Source: an uncultured Oscillospiraceae bacterium
Lineage (GTDB): Bacteria; Bacillota; Clostridia; Oscillospirales; Oscillospiraceae
Assembly: GCA_900754515.1 (NCBI GenBank)
Contig: CAAEDD010000147.1
Location: 1-24,873, forward strand
DNA length: 24,873 nucleotides
Reading direction: 5' to 3'
Shown here: positions 1-6,423 of the stretch, piece by piece
Layout of the letters: every line of letters starts with the position of its first letter
How positions within the stretch are numbered: position 1 is the first letter of the stretch
Translations under genes and position numbers: made by a program
The notes under the pieces: generated by a model
Seen by the model: only the letters and a program-made list of their open reading frames with translations
Databases searched by the model: none
What the model was told of the DNA's origin: nothing

Positions 1-1
1 C

Positions 2-97
2 GCAGAGAGCAGGCAACGTCCCCATACCTACTCCATGGATCCTTCCGACCGCTATGACGGCTCAATTGACGACGATTTCTTTGACGACAGGCACTGA
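2..97 (+). CDS. C-terminal end of an unidentified protein (partial)
   Basis: An open frame enters from the left edge and ends at TGA 95-97. Its last 31 residues are polar and end in an acidic stretch (SIDDDFFDDRH). A strong intrinsic terminator starts six bases after the stop, which is why I take this frame as a real gene end and not chance. The visible part carries no recognisable domain, so no function can be given. Confidence 0.5.
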   Translation, partial: AESRQRPHTYSMDPSDRYDGSIDDDFFDDRH

Positions 98-102
98 ACT
101 GA

Positions 103-141
103 ACCCGGCAGGGCAAATGCCCTGCCGGGTTTGTAGTTTTT
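103..141 (+). terminator. Intrinsic terminator of the left-edge gene
   Basis: A perfect 12-bp GC-rich stem (ACCCGGCAGGGC with GCCCTGCCGGGT) closes a 4-nt loop and is followed by a T-rich tract (TTTGTAGTTTTTT). It separates the partial gene from the two-component operon. Confidence 0.9.
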
Positions 142-192
142 GCTCCGTATTAAATTATTATATCGGTTGATGTTTTCAGTAGTATAAATTTC

Positions 193-226
193 TTAACGTA
201 CTTTTAACATTAGGCTATGTTATACT
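193..226 (+). promoter_or_regulatory. Promoter with tandem TTAAC repeats upstream of the two-component pair
   Basis: An extended -10 (TG at 218-219, TATACT at 221-226) lies 19 bases before the sensor kinase start. No good -35 is spaced correctly. Instead two direct repeats, TTAACG (193-198) and TTAACA (204-209), sit exactly 11 bp apart just upstream of the -10. Direct repeats with about one helical turn period are typical of OmpR/PhoB-class regulators, so activation by the response regulator encoded next door is a reasonable inference. Confidence 0.6.
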
Positions 227-244
227 GATTAGGGAGTTGGATAT

Positions 245-1333
245 ATGACCAAACTGAAAGACTTTTTAAAGAAATATTTTCCTCTGTCCTCAAAGGGTTG
301 GCTTATTTTTGTGGCGGCAATGGCTGTGGCTTCTATCCTGTGCTGGATATTGGGACGGATGACCTCCTCCGATACCCATGTGCCAATGATATTCGTCCTG
401 GCGGTGCTGGTGGTGGCCCTGTGTACAGACGGCTATTTTTATGGACTGCTTGCCGCAGGCAGCAGTGTATTGGGCGTCAACTATGCCTTTACCTATCCCT
501 ATCTGAAGCTTGACTTCTCCATATACGGTTATCCCCTAACCTTTATGACTATGCTGGCTGTGGGCTTTGCGGTGAGCACTCTGACCACAAGGGTAAAAGC
601 CCAGGAAAAACTCCGGGCGGAGTCCGAGAGAGAAAAGATGCGGGCAAACCTGCTCAGAGCTGTGTCTCACGACCTGCGTACCCCGCTCACTGCCATCAGC
701 GGCTCCATTGCGACGGTACTGGAAGACGGCGGCGAAGCACTCAGCCGGGAGCAGCAGCGGGAGCTGCTGATGGACGCCAAGCAGGATGCCGACTGGCTTT
801 GCCGCATGGTGGAAAACCTTCTGTCCATAACCAGAATAAGCGGCGATGAGATCAGCCGCATCAACAAGCAGGAGGAGATTGTTGAAGAGGTACTCAGCGA
901 AGCGGTCATGAATTTTCGCAAGCGCTGTAATGACGTGATCGTCTCCGTCTCCGTTCCGGATGAGATGCTGCTTGTGCCCATGGACGCCATGCTCATTGAG
1001 CAGGTGATATTCAATCTCATGGACAATGCCAGGACTCACGGACGGGGCACCACAGAAATAAGGCTTTATGCACGGCTGGACGGAACCAGCGTTGCAATAG
1101 GCGTCGAGGACAACGGCGTTGGTATAGCGCCGGAAACCCTGCCCCATTTGTTTGACGGCAGCCTCCAGCTGTCCGGCAAGGGGGCAGCGGACACCACCCG
1201 CTGCATGGGCATCGGGCTCAGTGTTTGCCGCAGCATAGTGGAAGCCCACGGCGGCCGTATCCACGCAGAGAATACACCTCAGGGCGGAGCCAGGGTGGAA
1301 TTCAGCCTTCCCTTAGATTTCAAAGGAGCGTGA
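245..1333 (+). CDS. KdpD-like membrane sensor histidine kinase (short form)
   Basis: Sensor kinase of a two-component system. Residues about 18-116 hold four hydrophobic segments resembling the DUF4118 transmembrane module of KdpD. A dimerisation/phosphoacceptor domain follows with the H box VSHDLRTPL (His about 142). The ATPase domain shows an N box (NLMDNARTH, near 257-265), a G1 box DNGVGI (near 289) and a G2 box GIGLS (near 322). It lacks the large cytoplasmic KdpD and Usp-like N-terminal domains of classical KdpD (about 900 residues), so it is a reduced form. ATG 245 follows the promoter and an AGGGAG-type ribosome site. The response regulator starts 4 bases after the stop, so the two form an operon. 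The signal is unknown; no kdp pump genes are visible. Confidence 0.9.
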   Translation: MTKLKDFLKKYFPLSSKGWLIFVAAMAVASILCWILGRMTSSDTHVPMIFVLAVLVVALCTDGYFYGLLAAGSSVLGVNYAFTYPYLKLDFSIYGYPLTFMTMLAVGFAVSTLTTRVKAQEKLRAESEREKMRANLLRAVSHDLRTPLTAISGSIATVLEDGGEALSREQQRELLMDAKQDADWLCRMVENLLSITRISGDEISRINKQEEIVEEVLSEAVMNFRKRCNDVIVSVSVPDEMLLVPMDAMLIEQVIFNLMDNARTHGRGTTEIRLYARLDGTSVAIGVEDNGVGIAPETLPHLFDGSLQLSGKGAADTTRCMGIGLSVCRSIVEAHGGRIHAENTPQGGARVEFSLPLDFKGA

Positions 1334-1337
1334 GCTT

Positions 1338-2045
1338 ATGACAATAAAAGACAAAATACTGGTTGTTGAAGACGAAAAGACCATCTCCGGTCTTATAAAA
1401 GCTATCCTCACCGCCAACGGCTACGACGTCATCGTGGCCAGTTCCGGCAACGAGGCCTTCTCCATGATCAGCTCTCACTGTCCCGATCTGGTAGTTCTTG
1501 ATCTTGGACTGCCGGACATGGACGGAATGAACATCATCGAGACGGTCCGCTCCTGGACAAGCATGCCCATTATCGTTGTGTCCGCCCGCAGTTATGAGAG
1601 GGACAAGGTACAGGCTCTGGACAAGGGGGCCGACGACTACGTGACAAAACCCTTTAGTCCGGCGGAGCTGCTGGCCAGGGTACGTGTGGCCATCCGCCAC
1701 ACCCGCTCCGGCCTTGGCAACGAGGCTATTTCCAATTCGGGTAAATTCACCGCCGGCGACCTTACCATTGACTACGACAAGCATCAGGTGCTTATAGCCG
1801 GGGAAAACTGCCGTCTGACTCAGAACGAATATAAGATCGTTGCCCTTCTGGGCAAGTGCGCAGGTAAGGTGCTCACCTACGACTTTATCATGAAAGAGCT
1901 CTGGGGCCCTCAGAGCAAGGGCAACAACCAGATACTCCGGGTAAACATGGCTAATATTCGCCGTAAAATTGAAAAAAACCCCGCCGAACCTCACTACATC
2001 TTTACCGAGGTAGGTGTTGGTTATCGTATGATAGAAGGCGACTGA
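1338..2045 (+). CDS. OmpR/PhoB-family response regulator (KdpE-like)
   Basis: Two-domain DNA-binding response regulator, 235 residues, normal for the family. The receiver domain has the acidic pair near residues 11-12 (EDE), the phosphoacceptor Asp about 55 (VVLDLGLPD), Ser 82 and Lys 104 (TKPF). The C-terminal winged-helix domain (about 135-232) carries the usual LTQNEYKIVALL and VGVGYRM patterns. The ribosome site AAAGGAG at 1321-1327 lies within the end of the kinase gene, and the genes are 4 bases apart, so the partner assignment is firm. Overall sequence style is KdpE-like, but target genes cannot be inferred beyond likely autoregulation through the TTAAC repeats upstream of the operon. 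Confidence 0.93.
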   Translation: MTIKDKILVVEDEKTISGLIKAILTANGYDVIVASSGNEAFSMISSHCPDLVVLDLGLPDMDGMNIIETVRSWTSMPIIVVSARSYERDKVQALDKGADDYVTKPFSPAELLARVRVAIRHTRSGLGNEAISNSGKFTAGDLTIDYDKHQVLIAGENCRLTQNEYKIVALLGKCAGKVLTYDFIMKELWGPQSKGNNQILRVNMANIRRKIEKNPAEPHYIFTEVGVGYRMIEGD

Positions 2046-2096
2046 GCTTAGCCCTTTATCATTTTCTTCCAGAAAACCCGTTTCTTTCTTTTCTCC

Positions 2097-2139
2097 GCCC
2101 CCATGTTCTCTTTTCCTCATGGCATGGGGGCACTTTTTT
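2097..2139 (+). terminator. Intrinsic terminator of the two-component operon
   Basis: GCCCCCATG (2097-2105) pairs perfectly with CATGGGGGC (2123-2131) around a 17-nt loop, and six Ts follow at 2134-2139. Confidence 0.8.
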
Positions 2140-2201
2140 GTCTATTTGCAAAGTCTTAACACTCTCTTGCTTGTCCTTTGCGCACTTTTAATTTTTGACT
2201 A

Positions 2202-2209
2202 TGTATAAT
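2202..2209 (+). promoter_or_regulatory. -10 element of the PH-domain-like gene
   Basis: A consensus TATAAT occupies 2204-2209, immediately preceded by TG. No convincing -35 is present at 17 bp. A single TTAACA (2156-2161) like those before the two-component pair lies further upstream. The -10 falls inside the longest possible reading frame (TTG 2195), which rules out that upstream start. Confidence 0.55.
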
Positions 2210-2242
2210 AGTCCCTGCAAGAATGATTTGGAGGTATCCCAC

Positions 2243-2812
2243 ATGAAAGAAAGACTCAAGGATTATCTGGAACACGGCGAGGAAGTGCTTTGGAGCGGAA
2301 AACCTGAAAACTTTGACACGGCAGACGAGACCCACAAAAGTTACTATACCCGCCGCAGCATAATAGTTGCCATTATATCTGTGGCTATTATTGTCGCATA
2401 CTTATACACCGCCATCAGCACCGGCGCAGGCATCAAGTATGGCGTTGTGGTTGTGCTCGTGGCCGTGGCCATTTACGCTCTCGTCTCTCCGGTATTGGAT
2501 ATCAAGAAGATGCGTAAATGCGAGTATGTCCTCACCAATGAGAAAATCCTCCTGGTCACCCCCAGTGACGTGCGCAGTGTGAAGCTCTCCAGCATTCCCA
2601 CCGCCAAGGTCTTCACCGATGAAGACGGACATAAGTCTCTGCTCTGTGGCCCTGACGCCGAGTCTCTCCCGGCCTTCAAACTTCGTATCGCCACTCTCAC
2701 CGGCGCTATTATGAACCAGGACTCAAATATGTGCGACCGCTTTGTGCTTTACGCCGTAAACGATATAAACGGTTTGAAAAAGGCCGCCGCCGGTTATCTC
2801 ACTATCACCTGA
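2243..2812 (+). CDS. Two-helix membrane protein with a PH-like domain
   Basis: A 189-residue protein. The N-terminal stretch GEEVLWSGKPE (near 12-22) is the usual opening of bacterial PH-like (bPH2) membrane proteins. Two transmembrane helices follow at about 39-57 and 66-84. The remaining cytoplasmic part (from about 91, CEYVLTNEKILLV) fits the beta-rich PH-like fold. I chose ATG 2243 because TTTGGAGGT (2228-2236) is well placed before it and the -10 lies upstream. Such proteins are common and poorly characterised; some localise or modulate membrane complexes. It is monocistronic, between two terminators. The domain call is from sequence style and is moderately sure. Confidence 0.7.
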   Translation: MKERLKDYLEHGEEVLWSGKPENFDTADETHKSYYTRRSIIVAIISVAIIVAYLYTAISTGAGIKYGVVVVLVAVAIYALVSPVLDIKKMRKCEYVLTNEKILLVTPSDVRSVKLSSIPTAKVFTDEDGHKSLLCGPDAESLPAFKLRIATLTGAIMNQDSNMCDRFVLYAVNDINGLKKAAAGYLTIT

Positions 2813-2818
2813 TGTGTA

Positions 2819-2847
2819 TTGCATAAAACAGCATTATGATTTAAAAT
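2819..2847 (+). promoter_or_regulatory. Putative promoter of the aldolase gene, overlapping a hairpin
   Basis: TTGCAT (2819-2824) and TAAAAT (2842-2847) are separated by 17 bp. The predicted transcription start, near 2854, lies inside the left arm of the hairpin at 2844-2878, so transcripts from here would lack most of that arm. Confidence 0.5.
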
Positions 2848-2880
2848 ATCCTCCGATAATACAACTCGGAGGATATTTTT
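2844..2880 (+). terminator. Terminator-like hairpin that contains the next gene's ribosome site
   Basis: A perfect 13-bp stem pairs 2844-2856 with 2866-2878 around a 9-nt loop and runs into five Ts (2876-2880). The right arm includes GGAGG (2868-2872), the only good ribosome site for the ATG at 2881. The structure can therefore end the upstream transcript and also hide the ribosome site in read-through RNA. Confidence 0.75.
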
Positions 2881-3906
2881 ATGCTTTCTTTTCTCTCTGA
2901 CTATACTGAGGGTGCCCACCCCAGAGTTCTTGAACGCCTGGCGGAGCTGAATATGGTCTCCCTGCCCGGCTACGGCGACGATCCCTGCACAGATGCCGCC
3001 AAGGCAAAAATTTGCGCCGCCTGCGGCCGGGATGATTTGCAGATACAGTTTCTCGTGGGCGGTACACAGACCAACCAGGTTGCTATCGACTCCATGCTGC
3101 AAAGCTATGAGGGGGTCATCTCCGCCGATACCGGGCACATTAACGTCCACGAGGCCGGAGCCATTGAATACTCCGGCCATCGGGTACTGCCTATTCCCCA
3201 TGTTCAGGGAAAAATAATGGCGGCAGACCTGGAAAAGTACATGGAGGCCTTTGTGAACGACGAGGTGCGGGAGCACCTTGTGCAGCCCGGTCTGGTGTAT
3301 ATCTCCCATCCCACCGAGTTCGGCACCCTCTACACCAAGGCGGAGCTGAGCGCCCTGTCAGAGTGCTGCCACAAATACGGCCTGAGTCTGTACATGGACG
3401 GAGCCCGGCTGGGCTACGGCCTCATGAGTCCGGAGACCGACGTGACTCTGGCCGACGTGGTGGAGCTCACCGATCTGTTCTATATCGGCGGCACCAAGGT
3501 GGGTGCCCTCTGCGGTGAAGCCCTGGTCTTTACCAAGCACAACATGCCCAAGCACTTTCTCACCAGCGTCAAGCAGCACGGAGCTCTCCTGGCCAAGATG
3601 CGCGTGGTCAGCCAGCAGTTTGACGCCCTCTTCACCGACGGCCTCTATTTCGAGATAAGCCGCCACGCCATAGATCTGGCCATGAAGATAAAGCATGCCT
3701 GCCTGGACAAGGGCTATGAGCTGCTGATGGATTCCCCCACCAACCAGCAGTTCCCCATTCTCACTAAAGAGCAGATGGAAAAACTCCGGGAAAAGGTGCA
3801 GTTCAACCTCTGGCAGTGGATGGAGGACGGCCGTGTGGCCATACGTCTGGCCACCAGCTGGGCCACAAAGGAAGAGGATGTGGAGGAGCTCATCTCCCTG
3901 TTGTGA
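2881..3906 (+). CDS. Threonine-aldolase-type PLP enzyme (beta-eliminating lyase family)
   Basis: A 341-residue fold-type I PLP enzyme of the low-specificity L-threonine aldolase family. It would cleave L-threonine or L-allo-threonine to glycine and acetaldehyde in the cytoplasm. Visible support: the N-terminal DYTEGAHP; GGTQTNQVA, which would sit at the phosphate-binding region; YMDGARLGYGL with the Asp that contacts the PLP ring; and FYIGGTKVGALCGEA, whose Lys is the likely Schiff-base residue. Length fits the family. The start is fixed by GGAGG 8 bases upstream, inside the hairpin described separately. It is monocistronic, with its own promoter and terminator. Substrate stereochemistry cannot be read from the sequence. 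Confidence 0.85.
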   Translation: MLSFLSDYTEGAHPRVLERLAELNMVSLPGYGDDPCTDAAKAKICAACGRDDLQIQFLVGGTQTNQVAIDSMLQSYEGVISADTGHINVHEAGAIEYSGHRVLPIPHVQGKIMAADLEKYMEAFVNDEVREHLVQPGLVYISHPTEFGTLYTKAELSALSECCHKYGLSLYMDGARLGYGLMSPETDVTLADVVELTDLFYIGGTKVGALCGEALVFTKHNMPKHFLTSVKQHGALLAKMRVVSQQFDALFTDGLYFEISRHAIDLAMKIKHACLDKGYELLMDSPTNQQFPILTKEQMEKLREKVQFNLWQWMEDGRVAIRLATSWATKEEDVEELISLL

Positions 3907-3944
3907 GGCGCTCCCGGCTTTAAGTCAAGTTCATATCCCCTTTG

Positions 3945-3978
3945 AAATGTCCCAGGCCAGAAGGCCAGGGACATTTTT
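3945..3978 (+). terminator. Intrinsic terminator of the aldolase gene
   Basis: AAATGTCCC pairs with GGGACATTT, with an A/A mismatch and an inner GGCC/GGCC stem closing an AGAA loop. A T-run follows to 3978. Confidence 0.85.
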
Positions 3979-3980
3979 AT

Positions 3981-4030
3981 TTGACATGATGTAATACATA
4001 CTTGACATTATATCTGTTATGTGCTACATT
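3981..4030 (+). promoter_or_regulatory. Promoter and operator candidate of the first XRE/membrane-protein operon
   Basis: TTGACA (4002-4007), a 17-bp spacer and an extended -10 (TG 4022-4023, TACATT 4025-4030) form a strong promoter. A second TTGACA lies 21 bp upstream at 3981-3986. Between them is the near palindrome ATGTAATACAT (3989-3999). The stretch 3990-4007 fits TGTAA-N7-TTGACA, a pattern seen again twice before the second XRE pair. Autoregulation by the XRE protein is the likely reading. Confidence 0.7.
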
Positions 4031-4048
4031 ACTCTCAGAGGTGATGAG

Positions 4049-4264
4049 ATGTCGAAAAATCTGAAGCTGAAAGCGGCAAGAGCGGAGCGGGACATGACCC
4101 AAAAGGCTCTGGCCGATGCCGCCGGGGTCTCCCGGCAGACCATAAACGCCATAGAGCAGGGGGAATATAACCCCACCATAAAGCTGTGCCTGACCATATG
4201 CCGGGTCCTGGGCAAGACTTTGGATGAACTATTCTGGGAGGATGAAGAAAATGAAACTCTTTAA
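4049..4264 (+). CDS. Small XRE-family helix-turn-helix regulator
   Basis: A 71-residue Cro/CI-type DNA-binding protein made up almost wholly of the HTH domain. The recognition region reads GVSRQTINAIEQGEYNPT (about 29-46), and the C-terminus LGKTLDELFWED is the usual dimer end. The longer frame from 4019 would place the start upstream of the -10 element. ATG 4049, preceded by AGAGGTG, is the transcript-compatible start. The next gene starts 14 bases before this one ends. Small XRE proteins of this type usually repress their own operon. Its HTH is very like that of the protein at 17422-17610. Confidence 0.88.
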   Translation: MSKNLKLKAARAERDMTQKALADAAGVSRQTINAIEQGEYNPTIKLCLTICRVLGKTLDELFWEDEENETL

Positions 4265-4721
4265 AAATTACAGGAGCAAGCTGGACGAGATGCAGGAACA
4301 GAACCTGAGGAAGCTGGAGAGCTGGGGTTACTGGCTCACCTGGGGAGCCCTACTGCTTAGCATGATGATACAGATGCTCATCCGGCAGGATGCGGCCAAG
4401 TATCTCAAGGGCGAGTGGATAGTATTTATGGCCTCCAGCCTGTTTATGGCGGTGGGCTGCATACGTCTGGGCATATGGAGCCGGCGGGGCATCCCCAGCT
4501 TCAAAGAGATATGTCTTATCAGTCTGTCGGCCGGACTCGTCACCGGAATCTTTGTGGCGGTGTACAATTACCTCAGCTACGGCGATTTGTTCACCGCATT
4601 GATAACCGTGCTTATCACCGGTATTTGCACCTTTGCCCTGTGCCTGCTGGCTCTGTCCCTCTCCCTGTCCGCCTACAAAAAGCGGCGTCAAAAGCTGGAC
4701 AGCGAGGGTGACGAGAAGTGA
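4251..4721 (+). CDS. Four-helix membrane protein paired with XRE regulator (DUF6773-like)
   Basis: A 156-residue integral membrane protein. A basic/amphipathic N-terminus with DEMQEQNLRKLESWGYWL is followed by about four hydrophobic helices and a lysine/arginine-rich tail. The opening pattern resembles DUF6773 proteins, which are often encoded next to small XRE regulators; this is a family-level impression. ATG 4251 is preferred over 4224 and 4242 because GGGAGG (4236-4241) is correctly spaced only for 4251. It overlaps the regulator by 14 bases and the following methyltransferase gene by 4, so the three form one operon. Its biochemical role is unknown. Confidence 0.7.
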   Translation: MKLFKNYRSKLDEMQEQNLRKLESWGYWLTWGALLLSMMIQMLIRQDAAKYLKGEWIVFMASSLFMAVGCIRLGIWSRRGIPSFKEICLISLSAGLVTGIFVAVYNYLSYGDLFTALITVLITGICTFALCLLALSLSLSAYKKRRQKLDSEGDEK

Positions 4722-5227
4722 GAACCGCCCTCTATGAGTCCCCTCTGGGCAGCTACGTTATGGCGGAGGAGGACGGAAAACTGGTGGGGCTGTGGCTGAT
4801 GGGGCAGAAATACTTTCCCAAAGAGCTGCCCCCTGTGGGCAGCGGTGAGGGGAATCTATTCGCCCTGACCCGCCGCTGGCTGGACCGCTACTTTGCCGGG
4901 GAGAGGCCGGAGCCGGGGGAGTTGAGGCTCGCTCCTAAGGGCAGCGCCTTTGCCCGGCAGGTCTGGGAGCTGCTGCTGGAAATTCCCTATGGAGAGACGG
5001 TGACCTACGGACAGCTGGCAAGGGAGCTGGCAAAGCGCCGGGGTCTGGAGCGCATGTCCGCCCAGGCAGTGGGTGGCGCTGTGGGACATAACCCCATAAG
5101 CATAATCATCCCCTGCCACCGGGTGCTGGGGGCCAAGGGGCAGCTCACCGGCTATGCCGGGGGCCTGGAGATAAAGCGCCGCCTGCTGGAGCTGGAGGGC
5201 GCAGGGCCAATACAAAAAAAGGACTGA
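4718..5227 (+). CDS. ogt: Methylated-DNA--protein-cysteine methyltransferase
   Basis: Suicide DNA repair protein that moves the methyl group of O6-methylguanine (or O4-methylthymine) to its own cysteine. The 169-residue protein has an N-terminal alpha/beta domain and the C-terminal DNA-binding domain with FARQVWELLLEIPYGETVTYG (about 78-98) and active-site IPCHRV (Cys about 133). The recognition helix reads SAQAVGG where many family members have SARAVGG, so the intercalating arginine is a glutamine here. The start is GTG 4718, overlapping the previous stop as GTGA, with GAGGGTG upstream. Linkage to an XRE/membrane-protein pair could make it inducible. The symbol reflects the family; an adaB-type name would be equally valid. 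Confidence 0.92.
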   Translation: MRTALYESPLGSYVMAEEDGKLVGLWLMGQKYFPKELPPVGSGEGNLFALTRRWLDRYFAGERPEPGELRLAPKGSAFARQVWELLLEIPYGETVTYGQLARELAKRRGLERMSAQAVGGAVGHNPISIIIPCHRVLGAKGQLTGYAGGLEIKRRLLELEGAGPIQKKD

Positions 5228-5245
5228 GATTCTTCTCAGTCCTTT
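5214..5245 (-). terminator. Bidirectional terminator between ogt and the convergent small gene
   Basis: AAAGGACTGAG (5218-5228) pairs with CTCAGTCCTTT (5235-5245) around a 6-nt loop. The A-run at 5214-5220 becomes a seven-T tail on the minus strand; the plus-strand T tail is weaker. The hairpin overlaps the ogt stop codon. Confidence 0.85.
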
Positions 5246-5284
5246 GGTTATTTCTGATTTATTTTTCTATGTCTGCGCCGGGGC

Positions 5285-5626
5285 TCAGTGCTCCCAACGC
5301 TCATCTTCCAGGGCCTTCATGCGCAGGTATTCCTCCATCTCCTCCTCTTCTTCCTCTTCCTCCTCCGCTTTTCTGGTGTCAGGGAAAACTCCAAAATAGC
5401 CGAGGACAACGAGGAACAGGACCTTTACATAGGTTTTGTACAGCCACACATAGGCGGACAGGCAGGCCTTCAAAAGCGCAATGATTTTTGAGTTCCCCCG
5501 CCGAAGGTAATAGTCCACGTCCTTTACCCCTTTGCCTTTGCCCACCTTGCTCATGATAAGCTGCACTATGAAGCCCAGCACCAGTATCGTTACCACAGTC
5601 TTTATAAGGCTCAACAGCATATCCAT
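5285..5626 (-). CDS. Small membrane protein with acidic tail
   Basis: A 113-residue protein of unknown function. It has a hydrophobic helix at about 3-24, a basic loop with KVGKGKGVKDVDYYLRRG, a second hydrophobic region at about 60-86, and a very acidic C-terminus with nine consecutive Glu residues followed by EMEEYLRMKALEDERWEH. The ATG giving MDMLLSL is chosen over one 10 codons upstream because GGGAGG is spaced 8 bases before it and the promoter -10 overlaps the earlier ATG. It is monocistronic and convergent with ogt. The Glu run is encoded by mixed GAG/GAA codons, which could slip during replication. Confidence 0.75.
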   Translation of the reverse strand: MDMLLSLIKTVVTILVLGFIVQLIMSKVGKGKGVKDVDYYLRRGNSKIIALLKACLSAYVWLYKTYVKVLFLVVLGYFGVFPDTRKAEEEEEEEEEMEEYLRMKALEDERWEH

Positions 5627-5655
5627 ATAAAATGCCTCCCTCTTTTTTCCAGACA

Positions 5656-5684
5656 ATTATAGACATTTCCCCGTTGATATGCAA
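5656..5684 (-). promoter_or_regulatory. Promoter of the small acidic-tail membrane protein
   Basis: On the minus strand TTGCAT (5684-5679) and a consensus TATAAT (5661-5656) are separated by exactly 17 bp. Confidence 0.8.
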
Positions 5685-5724
5685 TCCCCAATCGCCCCGG
5701 CGCTGGGGAATCTTTCCATAAAAG

Positions 5725-5755
5725 AAACCAGGCCGGGATTCCCCAGGCCTGGTTT
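5725..5755 (-). terminator. Terminator of the endonuclease III operon
   Basis: AAACCAGGCC (5725-5734) pairs with GGCCTGGTTT (5746-5755), and a GGG/CCC pairing can extend the stem into the loop. On the minus strand it follows the nth stop by about 15 bases and runs into TTTCTTTTAT. Confidence 0.8.
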
Positions 5756-5771
5756 TATATATGCTATGTAT

Positions 5772-6407
5772 TCAGCCGGAAAAGCTCTGGCACAGATGAG
5801 CCAGGCAGCAGCGTTCACACTCCGGCTTGCGGGCCATGCACACAGCCCTGCCATGGAGCACGATACAGTGGCAGAAGGCCGAGGAGTGCTCGGGAGGCAG
5901 TTTCTTCCGCAGCTCCATCTCTATCTTCACCGGGTCTTTCAGATTATCCACCAGCCCCAGACGATTGGAGATGCGGATGCAGTGGGTATCCACCACTGTG
6001 GAGCCGGGAATTTTGAACACATCCCCCAGAATGAGGTTGGCGGTCTTCCTGCCTACGCCGGGCAGGGCCGTCAGTTCCTCCATGGTGGAGGGCAGCTTGC
6101 CGCCGTACTTTTCCAGCAGCACGTTGGCGCAGGCCACGATGTCCCGGGCCTTGGCCCGGAAGAAGCCGCAGGAATGGACATACTGTTCCACCTCCGCCAC
6201 ATCAGCCTGGGCAAAGGCCTCCAAAGTTGGGAAGCGTTTAAACAGAGCCGGAGTTATCTGGTTGACCCGCTCATCGGTACACTGAGCAGCAAGGCGCACG
6301 GAAAAAAGCAGCTCATAGTCCTTGCGCCAGTCCAAGGTACAGTCAGCCTCCGGGTACTCCGCCAGCAGCAGACGGACTATCTCATTTACCTGTTCTTGTG
6401 TCCTCAT
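5772..6407 (-). CDS. nth: Endonuclease III (DNA glycosylase/AP lyase)
   Basis: Base-excision repair enzyme that removes oxidised pyrimidines and cuts the abasic site. The 211-residue length matches the family. The helix-hairpin-helix motif LPGVGRKTANLILGDVF (about 115-131) contains the catalytic Lys (about 121), and VDTHCIRISNRLGL supplies the catalytic Asp (about 140). Four C-terminal cysteines in the pattern C-X6-C-X2-C-X5-C (190, 197, 200, 206) form the [4Fe-4S] site. The ATG at 6407 (MRTQEQ) with GGGAGAG upstream is preferred to a longer frame that would overlap the preceding gene. The upstream gene on the same strand ends 16 bases away, so the two are co-transcribed. Confidence 0.96.
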   Translation of the reverse strand: MRTQEQVNEIVRLLLAEYPEADCTLDWRKDYELLFSVRLAAQCTDERVNQITPALFKRFPTLEAFAQADVAEVEQYVHSCGFFRAKARDIVACANVLLEKYGGKLPSTMEELTALPGVGRKTANLILGDVFKIPGSTVVDTHCIRISNRLGLVDNLKDPVKIEMELRKKLPPEHSSAFCHCIVLHGRAVCMARKPECERCCLAHLCQSFSG

Positions 6408-6423
6408 ATCTCTCCCGTTCTTC

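Noticed and set aside
1320..2120. Minus-strand reading frame opposite the response regulator
   Set aside because: Runs through the terminator and has no domain; the plus-strand receiver and DNA-binding domains are unmistakable.
2195..2242. Earlier TTG start for the PH-domain-like gene
   Set aside because: The TATAAT -10 lies downstream of that TTG, so it would not be in the mRNA; ATG 2243 has a good ribosome site.
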